From Caldilineaceae bacterium (GTDB taxonomy: Bacteria; Chloroflexota; Anaerolineae; Caldilineales; Caldilineaceae): a stretch of 40,460 nt of DNA. A program made the translations under genes and the position numbers. This document shows positions 1 through 7,876 of this stretch, in pieces. Under the pieces are notes generated by a model that made no database searches, was not told the origin of the DNA, and was given only the letters and a program-made list of their open reading frames with translations. Each line of letters starts with the position of its first letter. The first letter of the stretch is position 1. The stretch lies in NCBI GenBank assembly GCA_019637645.1, contig JAHBVH010000074.1, positions 1 through 40,460 of the forward strand, in the 5' to 3' direction.

Positions 1-21
1 CGTTTATTGATTAGAAGCTAG

Positions 22-76
22 ACGGTTGAACAGGTGCGGGCAGCTTTTGAAGAGCTGCCCGCACCTGTTCAACCGT
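22..76. terminator. Long perfect hairpin after the TSP3-repeat protein
   Basis: Two perfectly complementary 24-nt arms (22-45 and 53-76) enclose a 7-nt loop. The hairpin starts 4 nt past the stop codon of the minus-strand gene ending at 80, so it probably ends that transcript. No clear T tract follows on the minus strand, so a role in 3'-end protection is equally possible. Confidence 0.6.
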
Positions 77-79
77 GTG

Positions 80-3070
80 TTATTGGGCAACTAGGGGCAG
101 ATACACACTGCGATTGGTGCGCCCTGAAAGGTTACAAGCAGCGGCGTTGGGATTCGGGAGACAAGGATTAAGCGGGGCTGTATCAACCCCGTTCAAGGTG
201 CCATCACCATCAGCGTCGCCCGTAGCACAGGCCACAGCATTCGCATTGGGTACACAAGGATTTGTTGGTGCGGGATCAGTACCGTTCGGCGTGCCATCAT
301 TATCGGCATCACCAGTGGTGCACGCGACGGCGTTGGCATTCGGAATACACGGGTTGAGCGGGGCCGGATCGGTCCCATTGGGCGTAGCGTCACTATCAGC
401 ATCGCCCGTTGTACAAGTAACCGCGTTGGCATTAGGGATACAGGGGTTGGTTGGCGCAGGATCGGTGCCATTCGGCGTATTGTCGCCGTCAATGTCCCCG
501 GTGCCACAAGCCACCGCGTTGGCATTGGGGATACAAGGATTGGTCGGGGCGGGGTCGGTGCCGTTCGGCGTGCCATCATTATCGGCATCACCGGTTGTAC
601 AGGCGACGGCGTTGGCATTCGGAATACACGGCTCGCTTGGCGCAGGATCGGTATCATTGGGGGTGCCGTCATTGTCGGCATCGCCACCACAGGCAGTCGC
701 ACTCGCATTGGGTACACAAGGGTTGAGCGGGGCGGGGTCGGTACCATTCGGCGTGCCATCCCCATCCGCATCACCGGTTGAACAGGCCACGGCATTGGCA
801 TTGGGCACACAAGGATCGCTTGGCGCAGGGTCGGTATCATTGGGCGTGCCGTCGTTATCCGTATCGCCAATACAAGCTTGGGCGTTCGCGTTCGGGACAC
901 AGGGATTGGTCGGTGCCGGGTCTGTCCCATTGGGGGTACCATCGTTGTCCGCATCGCCACTGGCGCAGGCCACAGCATTCGCATGAGGGATGCACGGATC
1001 GGTCGGCGCTGGATCGGTCCCATTGGGGGTTTGATCCCCATCGGTATCACCCGTTGAACAGGCGACGGCATTGGCGTTGGGGATACAGGGATTGGTTGGC
1101 GCAGGATCGGTGCCATTCGGCGTGCCATCGTTATCACTATCGCCCGCGCAGGCTTGGACATTGGCATTCGGAATACACGGATTCGTATTGGCGGGGTCGA
1201 GATAGTCGGGCCGGCCATCGCCATCCGAGTCGATCAGCATGCCGTTATGTTCATTAATCGTATTGATAGCATCGTTATCATCATTGGGATCACGGAAATC
1301 GGGGATGCTGTCGCTGTCTGTATCGGGCAACGGCGCCAACATGCCCCCGTTGTCTGGATCAAAGGCGTTGTCCAGGCCATCTTGATCAGTGTCGATCCCG
1401 GTCGGCGTGCGGTCAGGTATACCATCGTGATTGGCATCATGTCCCTCAACCGCGTCCGGAATCCCGTCGTTATCACTATCTAGATCCAATGAATCCGGTA
1501 TGCCATCTTGGTCGCTATCAACAAGGCCATTCCCCTCGTTGATGTCAAGAATGCCATCACCATCATCATCACTATCGACAACATCGACCAACCCATCATT
1601 ATCGGTATCGATCAGGCGCGTCACCCCGTTGACGGTTACCTCCATTTCACCGAACCCTAGCCCCAGGTTTGCGAGCAGTGGATCAACGACAGTGCTTAGC
1701 ACTGGGGTTAGGATTGGGCTCAGCAAGTTATTGACTAGACCTTCCACGGCAGGAAGAATCGTACTATTTACCAGCGGATCAAGCAGGCCCAAGCTGCTGG
1801 AAAGTTGAATTTCGAGGTTATTGATCAAATCGCTCACTAGCTGATCGACGACAACGCCACTGGTCGTTGCTGTTTGCGTCTTAGGATAAGGGGCAGCAAA
1901 GGTCAGACTTTGATTTAGCGGGCTTTCGCCCTGTGCAAAACTACGCGCCTGGAGATTGACATCAACATCTACCAAGGTCGTTAAGAGCGTTGAGACCGTC
2001 GCCGACAGAGTGCCAATGGTGCCCCACTGCAGATCCGTCGTGGGCGAAATTACGTGGGTCCGATTAAAGAAATCGGCATCATTTATCCGACCCACATAGA
2101 GATCAACCACACCCGGACGTGCTTCCACGGTCAGCGCCTGGGTCAGACCATTCAGCGCGGTAATCGTACCTTGCCCACGCGCAATAGTTGCGTAGAGATC
2201 CAACTGACCAACGGTCGCGTCGATATCAACCGTAATCAAAGCACCCAGTAGTCCTGCAAGTGTGGTAGCCAGGCTGTCTAAATTTAGCGGGGTATCGACT
2301 AAATCGAGGGCGAGTTTGAGACGGGTTGCCGCTGAGTAAAATTGAGTATTCAGCCCACCAACTACATAGGTGGGGGGTTCGATCACCTGTGCTTGTAACG
2401 AAATTTGATTGAGGATACCCGCTAACCCTAAGCTGCTACCCGAAATCAGGATAGGGGTTGGGGTGGTTACGATATTGTCATGATTAAATAGTTGGGCGGC
2501 ACCGGTGATCAGCTCAAGCGAGTTGAGCTCGACCGTGGTTAATTCACCCTCACTAGGATCAAGCGCCAAGAGGTCGCCTAGTTGAATCGAGCCAACAAGG
2601 CTACTCACATCATCGCGCAACGTTGTCAGGGCCGCAACGCTTGCTAAATCCCCATTGGCTTGGGCAACGGCGAGGATGGCATCCACGAGATCGGCCATTG
2701 GTACGTCGGTTGTTAATGCCGAATCTGGCGTAGCCAGACCTAAGTCTAGCTGTAACTGCTCCACTAGATCATCAAGGGCGATATTGCCTTGGGCTAGCCC
2801 CTGCCAATCAGCCGCGGTTAGCGTCAGATCGGTTCCCGCGAGACCACTGAACAAGCCATCGAGCAAGACGCTTTGGGTTGCATTTACGCTGGCTAACCGC
2901 GCCCCCGTGGTTAGGGTGGCAATATCAGTAAAGGTGGGCGCGGCTTGGGTAGAGGTCCGAGTGCTCCAAAGACAGGTCAGACCAATCAGCAAGACAATGC
3001 CCAAGCGGCGGACAGCATTAAGGCGCGCCCGAGATTTACGGTTATGATATTGATTCACTACGATTTGCAT
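80..3070 (-). CDS. Secreted TSP3-like calcium-binding repeat protein with two-Cys repeat array (996 aa)
   Basis: Probable exported surface or matrix protein. A basic N-terminus and hydrophobic stretch (about residues 20-43, ending STQAA) look like a Sec signal peptide. Residues about 50-490 form a Leu/Val/Asp-rich domain; its layout, including a VIEPPTYVVGG segment followed by an L-D-L strand, reminds me of the C-terminal domain of some TadG-like pilus-associated proteins (tentative). Residues about 495-640 are thrombospondin type 3-like Asp-rich repeats (DSDDDGDGILD, DSDNDGIPD), expected to bind calcium. Residues about 645-980 hold 11 copies of a 30/31-residue unit of type NPCIPNANAVAC...GDADNDGTPNGTDPAP with two Cys per unit, plus a partial copy. 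The protein ends NRSVYLPLVAQ, like its neighbour at 3312-5894. An AAGGA Shine-Dalgarno lies about 9 nt before the ATG. The gene itself is clear; its role is not known. Confidence 0.85.
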   Translation of the reverse strand: MQIVVNQYHNRKSRARLNAVRRLGIVLLIGLTCLWSTRTSTQAAPTFTDIATLTTGARLASVNATQSVLLDGLFSGLAGTDLTLTAADWQGLAQGNIALDDLVEQLQLDLGLATPDSALTTDVPMADLVDAILAVAQANGDLASVAALTTLRDDVSSLVGSIQLGDLLALDPSEGELTTVELNSLELITGAAQLFNHDNIVTTPTPILISGSSLGLAGILNQISLQAQVIEPPTYVVGGLNTQFYSAATRLKLALDLVDTPLNLDSLATTLAGLLGALITVDIDATVGQLDLYATIARGQGTITALNGLTQALTVEARPGVVDLYVGRINDADFFNRTHVISPTTDLQWGTIGTLSATVSTLLTTLVDVDVNLQARSFAQGESPLNQSLTFAAPYPKTQTATTSGVVVDQLVSDLINNLEIQLSSSLGLLDPLVNSTILPAVEGLVNNLLSPILTPVLSTVVDPLLANLGLGFGEMEVTVNGVTRLIDTDNDGLVDVVDSDDDGDGILDINEGNGLVDSDQDGIPDSLDLDSDNDGIPDAVEGHDANHDGIPDRTPTGIDTDQDGLDNAFDPDNGGMLAPLPDTDSDSIPDFRDPNDDNDAINTINEHNGMLIDSDGDGRPDYLDPANTNPCIPNANVQACAGDSDNDGTPNGTDPAPTNPCIPNANAVACSTGDTDGDQTPNGTDPAPTDPCIPHANAVACASGDADNDGTPNGTDPAPTNPCVPNANAQACIGDTDNDGTPNDTDPAPSDPCVPNANAVACSTGDADGDGTPNGTDPAPLNPCVPNASATACGGDADNDGTPNDTDPAPSEPCIPNANAVACTTGDADNDGTPNGTDPAPTNPCIPNANAVACGTGDIDGDNTPNGTDPAPTNPCIPNANAVTCTTGDADSDATPNGTDPAPLNPCIPNANAVACTTGDADNDGTPNGTDPAPTNPCVPNANAVACATGDADGDGTLNGVDTAPLNPCLPNPNAAACNLSGRTNRSVYLPLVAQ
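130..1195 (-). repeat. In-gene array of 90/93-bp repeats
   Basis: Eleven full units and a terminal partial one, alternating between 30 and 31 codons, encode the two-Cys plus Asp-rich motif of the secreted protein. The copies are diverged at silent sites, suggesting selection on the protein sequence. The array keeps several other frames open, which produces long false ORFs on the plus strand. Confidence 0.85.
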
Positions 3071-3247
3071 CTCTATTTTCCTTACCTGCTTGCTTAATGC
3101 AATGGGGTAGCCAAGATGTTAGCAACGATGCATTAATCATTCGCGGGGCGGCGTGTCTGTAACAAGAGTTGGCGCTACACTAACGCCGCCCCGTGTGCTC
3201 AAAAATTAATTACCTTAGAAGCTACGCAGTTGCTCAACGTGACCAGA

Positions 3248-3278
3248 GACCTGACAGGTTTGTTAAACCTGTCAGGTC
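3248..3278. terminator. Dispersed palindrome, CCTGACAG family, copy 1
   Basis: Perfect 14-nt arms (3248-3261 and 3265-3278) around a 3-nt loop, core CCTGACAGG. It lies between the stop of the upstream minus-strand gene (3312) and the start of the next (3070), so it may separate their transcripts. A related copy with compensated base changes lies at 35189-35219. Confidence 0.6.
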
Positions 3279-3311
3279 TAGCCCAAGTGCGTAACGCCTA
3301 TACCTAACCAG

Positions 3312-5894
3312 TTACTGATGAATCAGCGGCAAATACACAACTTTGTTCAACAGATCCACTTCGGCTCGGTGGTCGGCACTCACCGTAAAGAGATTCCCAT
3401 CAACAAATTCAGTGCTATTACCAGCCGCGTCGGTGATCTTCAGCCGCGCAATATAGCTACTATCCGCTAGTTCATCCGACCTCACCTGCCAGACGCCCGT
3501 TGCATCCACCGTGCTGGTTAGCGTCTGATTCGAGAGGAAGATGGTTACGACACCGCCCACTTCGCCCGTGCCACTGATCACAGGCGTTTGGGTGAGTGCA
3601 ACAGACCCATTGGCGGGACCCACCATCACAGGTGGCAAGACAATCGTATCCTTCTGAATAGATTGGAGCGCCGGTGCACTCCGCGTTCCTACACTATCCG
3701 TGGCCTGTGCGAGCACCGTTACGGATCCTTCCTGAAGGGTGCGCACATCAGCCGTCACTTGGTAACGTCCATCGGGACCTGCCGTTGTACTGACTATAAT
3801 GGGGGCTGTATCACCATCACTGATCGTCACAGTCACTTGGGCACTAGCCTGTGTTTGACCCCGAATCTCCACGCTGCCAGCCTCACGCCGATTCACAACA
3901 TTATCCCCCTCGATCGGGGTATCGATCTGAATGGTAAGGAGCATGGCCGTATCAACCTCACTATCGCCCCACAACATGAGCCGGGCCGTTGGCTCGGTAA
4001 TATCATTGCTCAGGATCACCAATCCCGCTTCTTTGTCGCCTTCGGTGATGGGGTGGAAAGTCAGGAGGACATAACAATTTTCGCCAGGAAGCAAGGTAGT
4101 AAGTAACAAGCTACAACTCCCTCCGATAGCTGTAAATTCCAATGCATCTGTGCCACTGATCGCAATACTCGTTACCAGAAGGGGCGCATCACCGGTATTG
4201 CTAATCGTCAACGTCCGTGTAGCAACACCACCGACCTGAACCGAACCAAAATCCACTTCTGAGACGGAGATGTCGATCTCGGGGTAGAGCAACGCGGCCC
4301 CGATCCCATCCAGCCCGATGATCTGGATCGCTTCGTCAAGATCATTGTTCAAGATAGTCAGCGTCGCGGCCAAGGCTCCCGCCAGCGTGGGCTCAAAGGT
4401 CAAGGTGATGGTACAGCTTTCCCCCGCAGCCAAGGTGCCGATGAGACCACAACCACCGCTGCCCAAGCCGAAGTTGGTCAGTGAGTCTAGGCTGATCCCA
4501 GCAAAGACCAGCGGTCCACTCCCGGTGTTGCTAATCGTGACCGTTCGTGTCGCCACCTCCCCCACGTCCACACTGCCAAAGTCAATCGCGGTCGTCGAAA
4601 CTTCGATCTCGGGGGAAATGCCCAGCCCATTCAGGTTGACCAGGGTGATCAACTCATCCAGGTCCGTACTCGCGATGGTCAACACCGTGGACAACGACCC
4701 GAGCAAGGTTGGCTCGAAGGTGAGCGTGAGGGTACAGCTCTGCCCTGCTGCCAGCGCATTGATGAGGCTACAACTCCCACTGCCTAGGTTGATCAGATCA
4801 AAGTTGGTCAACGAACCCAGGCTGAGCCCGGTAAAGATCAGTGGTCCACTCCCCGTGTTGCTGATGGTGACTGTCTGCGTCGCTACCTCGCCTACGCCAA
4901 CGCTGCCAAAGTTCACCGTCGTGGCCGAGACTTCGATCTCCGGCGAGATACCTAGCCCGTTCAGGTTGACCACCTTGACCGCTTCATCAAGATCTGTATT
5001 CAAAATGGTCAAGGTTGTGGACAACGAGCCCAACCCCGTGGGGTGGAAGGTAAGCGTGAGGGTACAATGCTGCCCCGCTGCCAGCGCATTGATGAGGCTA
5101 CAACTCCCACTGCCGAGGTTAATGAGGCTAAAGTTGGTCAACGAACCCAGGCTGAGCCCTGTGAAGACCAACGACCCACTCCCCGTGTTGCTGATGGTGA
5201 CTGTCTGCGTCGCTACCTCGCCTACGCCAACGCTGCCGAAATTCACCGTCGTGGCCGAGACTTCGATCTCGGGAGAGACGCCCAACCCACTTAGGTTTAT
5301 CACCTTGACGGCCTCGTCGAGGTCAGTATTCAAAATAGTCAAGGTTGTGGACAACGAGCCCAACAAGGTCGGTTGGAAGGTGAGGGTAATGGTGCAGCTC
5401 TGGTTTGCGGCCAGCGCGTTGATGAGGCTACAACTCCCGCTGCCCAGATTGATCAGATTAAAGTTGGTCAATGAAGCCAGATTTAGCCCCGTGAAGACCA
5501 GCGGGCCACTCCCTATATTGCTAATCGTAACCGTCTGTGTTGCCACAGTCCCGACATTCACGCTGCCAAAGTTCACGGATGTCGTGGATACATCGATCTC
5601 AGGAAAGATGAACGCAGCACCGTTTCCACGCAAGGCAACCGTCGCAATCGGTTGTTGTTCCATGGCGGCGTAGGCCGTCGGCACAGAGTGATCGGACAAA
5701 GCCAGTACTTGGATCAGCTTTGCGGCATATGTACTCACAACAGTAGGTAGACCACTTGCTTGTAAACTTATTTGGACGATTGCGGGTGTTGGTTGGACAA
5801 TGGCCAGCCCCACTGCCCCTAGGATGATAAAAAGCTGGATTAAGAATATAGCTTGCTTGCAACACAAAAAGCGACGCCGACGGCTTATGCGCAT
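3312..5894 (-). CDS. Secreted protein with five choice-of-anchor-D/ASH-like domains and Ig-like domains (860 aa)
   Basis: Probable surface or secreted structural protein. A very basic start (MRISRRRR) and a hydrophobic segment at about 17-34 form a signal peptide or anchor. From about residue 98, five domains with a period near 110 residues begin PEI(E/D)VS..T.V.FGSV.VG and contain SNTGSGPL, a GSCSLI Cys pair with a second Cys about 13 residues on, and TLTF.PT. This is the choice-of-anchor-D (ASPM/SPD-2/Hydin-like) beta-sandwich pattern. Two bacterial Ig-like domains follow (about 650-845), the second with an ISGTGEVGG...VWQV core. The C-terminus is NKVVYLPLIHQ. A GAGGAG ribosome site 8 nt before the ATG supports the start. 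Parts of repeats 2 and 3 are almost identical at DNA level, so duplication or conversion is recent. No enzymatic domain is visible. Confidence 0.85.
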   Translation of the reverse strand: MRISRRRRFLCCKQAIFLIQLFIILGAVGLAIVQPTPAIVQISLQASGLPTVVSTYAAKLIQVLALSDHSVPTAYAAMEQQPIATVALRGNGAAFIFPEIDVSTTSVNFGSVNVGTVATQTVTISNIGSGPLVFTGLNLASLTNFNLINLGSGSCSLINALAANQSCTITLTFQPTLLGSLSTTLTILNTDLDEAVKVINLSGLGVSPEIEVSATTVNFGSVGVGEVATQTVTISNTGSGSLVFTGLSLGSLTNFSLINLGSGSCSLINALAAGQHCTLTLTFHPTGLGSLSTTLTILNTDLDEAVKVVNLNGLGISPEIEVSATTVNFGSVGVGEVATQTVTISNTGSGPLIFTGLSLGSLTNFDLINLGSGSCSLINALAAGQSCTLTLTFEPTLLGSLSTVLTIASTDLDELITLVNLNGLGISPEIEVSTTAIDFGSVDVGEVATRTVTISNTGSGPLVFAGISLDSLTNFGLGSGGCGLIGTLAAGESCTITLTFEPTLAGALAATLTILNNDLDEAIQIIGLDGIGAALLYPEIDISVSEVDFGSVQVGGVATRTLTISNTGDAPLLVTSIAISGTDALEFTAIGGSCSLLLTTLLPGENCYVLLTFHPITEGDKEAGLVILSNDITEPTARLMLWGDSEVDTAMLLTIQIDTPIEGDNVVNRREAGSVEIRGQTQASAQVTVTISDGDTAPIIVSTTAGPDGRYQVTADVRTLQEGSVTVLAQATDSVGTRSAPALQSIQKDTIVLPPVMVGPANGSVALTQTPVISGTGEVGGVVTIFLSNQTLTSTVDATGVWQVRSDELADSSYIARLKITDAAGNSTEFVDGNLFTVSADHRAEVDLLNKVVYLPLIHQ

Positions 5895-6679
5895 AATTTC
5901 TGCTCCTCAAGGAATAGTAAAAATAGAGCCTAGCTAGTGCCATCACAGAAGTGACAACAATATTGTCAGCGGCAGAAGTCGTTGATAGCATTAGCAAGTT
6001 GATTCGCTGAAATCGGTTTTGATTGGCTTTTGTAGCGTGGCCGGAGTGGGATCTTGAGCACGATCGACTGCCCACGGCAGGAGCACAACCCTTGGCTAGA
6101 GTTCAAATTTGAACTGGTAAGGTTTTATTTGCCGCATCAGCATCGATTCAAGTCAGCTAAACAAGTCACTACCAGTCAAAATACAAGAGCCCCAGTTGGC
6201 AAGTGGATCGGAGGGCGGTGGGTCAACTGTGGATATATCTACCTATCAAATAGAGAGAATACTTTTCATATAATCAATATATTAAGTTAAGACTTTTGAT
6301 TTACGATCAAACTGCTAATTGCTAGAATCCCCAATACTTAATTTATGGTATAAACAAATATAGAAAATCTCAAATGCAGCTGGAATTAAGCAGCCAAGTA
6401 ACGACTGAATGTTATCTATAAGGAGGCGGATATCAAGGTGGCAGTCACCTCCGTTGTCATCGATTTGGTAAGACTAGTTCAATTCTTAGCTTAAATTCCC
6501 AAGCGACGATTGAACCAGCAATTTACAGTATGTTCTATTTCTTTTCAATATGCTTATTATATGAAAGCCCTTGGCCCCAATCAAGCAAATTTTGACGAGT
6601 TTTAGCAAGCAGACATACTGATTCCCAGCTTTGCATCTACAAAATTTTGGAGGTCGAGTGTCATTAATCCGTAGATATC
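5895..6679. other. 785-bp divergent intergenic region
   Basis: It separates the secreted-protein gene (minus) from the XRE regulator (plus). I see no convincing gene; a 78-codon ORF at 6054-6290 has no recognisable ribosome site or family. From about 6240 to 6660 the DNA is distinctly AT-rich, as expected of a promoter region. It holds a 16-bp perfect palindrome at 6100-6115. Confidence 0.6.
6100..6115. promoter_or_regulatory. 16-bp perfect palindrome, possible operator
   Basis: AGTTCAAATTTGAACT is its own reverse complement. It lies about 205 bp upstream of the secreted-protein gene and 565 bp upstream of the XRE regulator. Dimeric HTH regulators bind such sites, but the assignment rests on symmetry and position only. 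Confidence 0.35.
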
Positions 6680-7582
6680 ATGAATCGAAAACACTTTGGG
6701 CAACTCATCGCAGCTCTACGCAATGAGCAGTTTGACCCTATCGTCGGGCGTTCATGGACCCAAAAAACATTAGCAGAAAGGACGGGATTGACGGAAAGAA
6801 TCGTAGGAGAGATTGAACGGGGACAGCGGGTGAATCTAGATGCCGAAACCTTACTGGCTTTAGCCAAAGCGTTTCGCTTAAACACCTTGGAACGACGCGA
6901 GTTCTTTGCCGCTGTGGTGGAGATTGAGGACAAGGATGTCGGCGTTAACAAATATGCTGCTTCTGAAATTCTTCAGGAACTTTTAGAGACTTTACTATCG
7001 ATTCGTCTGCCAGCACTTATTCATGACCCTTTCTTTGATCTAGTTGCCATGAATTCGCTCTATCGAAAGTTCCATTCGCTGCTAACCGATGTTCTAGATA
7101 AACACGAGTCTGACACGCTCCCTACCAAGAATTATCTCAGCCTTTTTTTTGGCAATGGTACTTCCTTCAAACAAGTGGCGCCACAACAATGGCGTCAGTA
7201 TGTGCTCCGTAACCTTCTGCAGTTTCGCTACACAACCTTACGCTATCGTCATACAGGTTACTACCAGACATTATTCAAGACCCTTTACAGTGACTTTTCC
7301 TTCCGCGAACTCTGGTCTCAGTGTCTATATATTGTCGATGATACCTATAGCCAAGTGAAGACGAACAACTATTATCATCATCGCCATGGTCAGGTGAACT
7401 ATGCCATGACATTGACCTCTACCTTGACCCCATACGGCTATCTTTACTTATCTGTACTGGTACCGAAAAATGAAAATACGGCCCAAGTGATTGCCGATCT
7501 AGTTAACGGGCATACGCTTACCATCGAAAAGCTCAGTCCCTGGCCCAATCCGGCGGTCTACGACCCTCAAGTAGCCGTATGA
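6680..7582 (+). CDS. XRE-family regulator with MmyB-like C-terminal domain (300 aa)
   Basis: Transcription factor. Residues about 5-75 are a Cro/CI-type helix-turn-helix: the WTQKTLAERTGLTERIVGEIERGQ segment is helix 2, turn and recognition helix, followed by the usual ALAKAFRL helix. Residues about 100-290 look like the MmyB-like ligand-binding (PAS-like) domain seen in many actinobacterial and Chloroflexota regulators, with the D-P-F-F-D-L-V-A-M-N motif close to the family's typical D-x-x-x-D-V-V-A-x-N. The ligand is unknown. A GGAGG at 6649-6653 is too far from the ATG (26 nt) to serve it; it sits instead before a 22-codon GTG-started ORF (6658) overlapping the gene start in another frame, which could couple translation. 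Monocistronic, followed by a hairpin at 7616. Confidence 0.8.
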   Translation: MNRKHFGQLIAALRNEQFDPIVGRSWTQKTLAERTGLTERIVGEIERGQRVNLDAETLLALAKAFRLNTLERREFFAAVVEIEDKDVGVNKYAASEILQELLETLLSIRLPALIHDPFFDLVAMNSLYRKFHSLLTDVLDKHESDTLPTKNYLSLFFGNGTSFKQVAPQQWRQYVLRNLLQFRYTTLRYRHTGYYQTLFKTLYSDFSFRELWSQCLYIVDDTYSQVKTNNYYHHRHGQVNYAMTLTSTLTPYGYLYLSVLVPKNENTAQVIADLVNGHTLTIEKLSPWPNPAVYDPQVAV

Positions 7583-7615
7583 CAACCGAATGGGATACCG
7601 TCTACTCCATAGAAG

Positions 7616-7653
7616 CGAAGGTCCAGCCGTCTTGGCTGACGGCTGGACCTTCG
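7616..7653. terminator. Hairpin after XRE regulator gene
   Basis: Perfect 16-nt arms (7616-7631 and 7638-7653) around loop TTGGCT, 34 nt past the stop codon. There is no T tract, so intrinsic termination is not certain. Confidence 0.5.
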
Positions 7654-7781
7654 TGCGACGTTCGCGCGCGCGACGCGGCGGAATCTTCCCTATCACAACT
7701 GTTTCGGTAAAGGCGCAGCCTGATGAAGGGTAAGCAATGAAAGCGGTAGAGCTCACTCGTGCGCTTTCGCGCCGCTTGACC

Positions 7782-7812
7782 GAGCCGGCGCTGATTGAAA
7801 TCAGCGCTGGCT
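7782..7812. terminator. Hairpin in convergent gap
   Basis: Near-perfect arms built on AGCCGGCGCTGATT and AATCAGCGCTGGCT with one mismatch and a short loop. It lies about 65 bp beyond the stop of the minus-strand gene ending at 7877 and probably helps end that transcript. Confidence 0.4.
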
Positions 7813-7876
7813 TACCGAAGTTCATGGGTAATCTTCATTAGCGCAGTTTGACCGAGCAGGTGTAAAACGACTCTTT

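Larger units (their letters stand above)
7583..7876. other. 294-bp gap with palindromes and dispersed repeat
   Basis: Between the XRE regulator (plus) and a convergent minus-strand enzyme gene. It holds two hairpins and the string TGATGAAGGGTAAGC at about 7721, which recurs near 23503 after the second ABC operon. No gene seen. Confidence 0.55.

Noticed and set aside
130..1195. CRISPR or satellite array at the start of the window
   Set aside because: The 90/93-bp periodicity is coding, keeps one reading frame and varies mostly at silent sites.
75..1257. Long plus-strand ORFs with regular Gly/Ser/Pro repeats opposite the secreted-protein gene
   Set aside because: They are frame shadows of the 90/93-bp repeat array; the minus frame has a signal peptide, a ribosome site, Ca-binding motifs and continues far beyond the repeats.
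4318..5673. 451-codon plus-strand ORF
   Set aside because: It lies antisense to the ASH-like repeat domains and only mirrors their periodicity; it has no ribosome site and no family resemblance.
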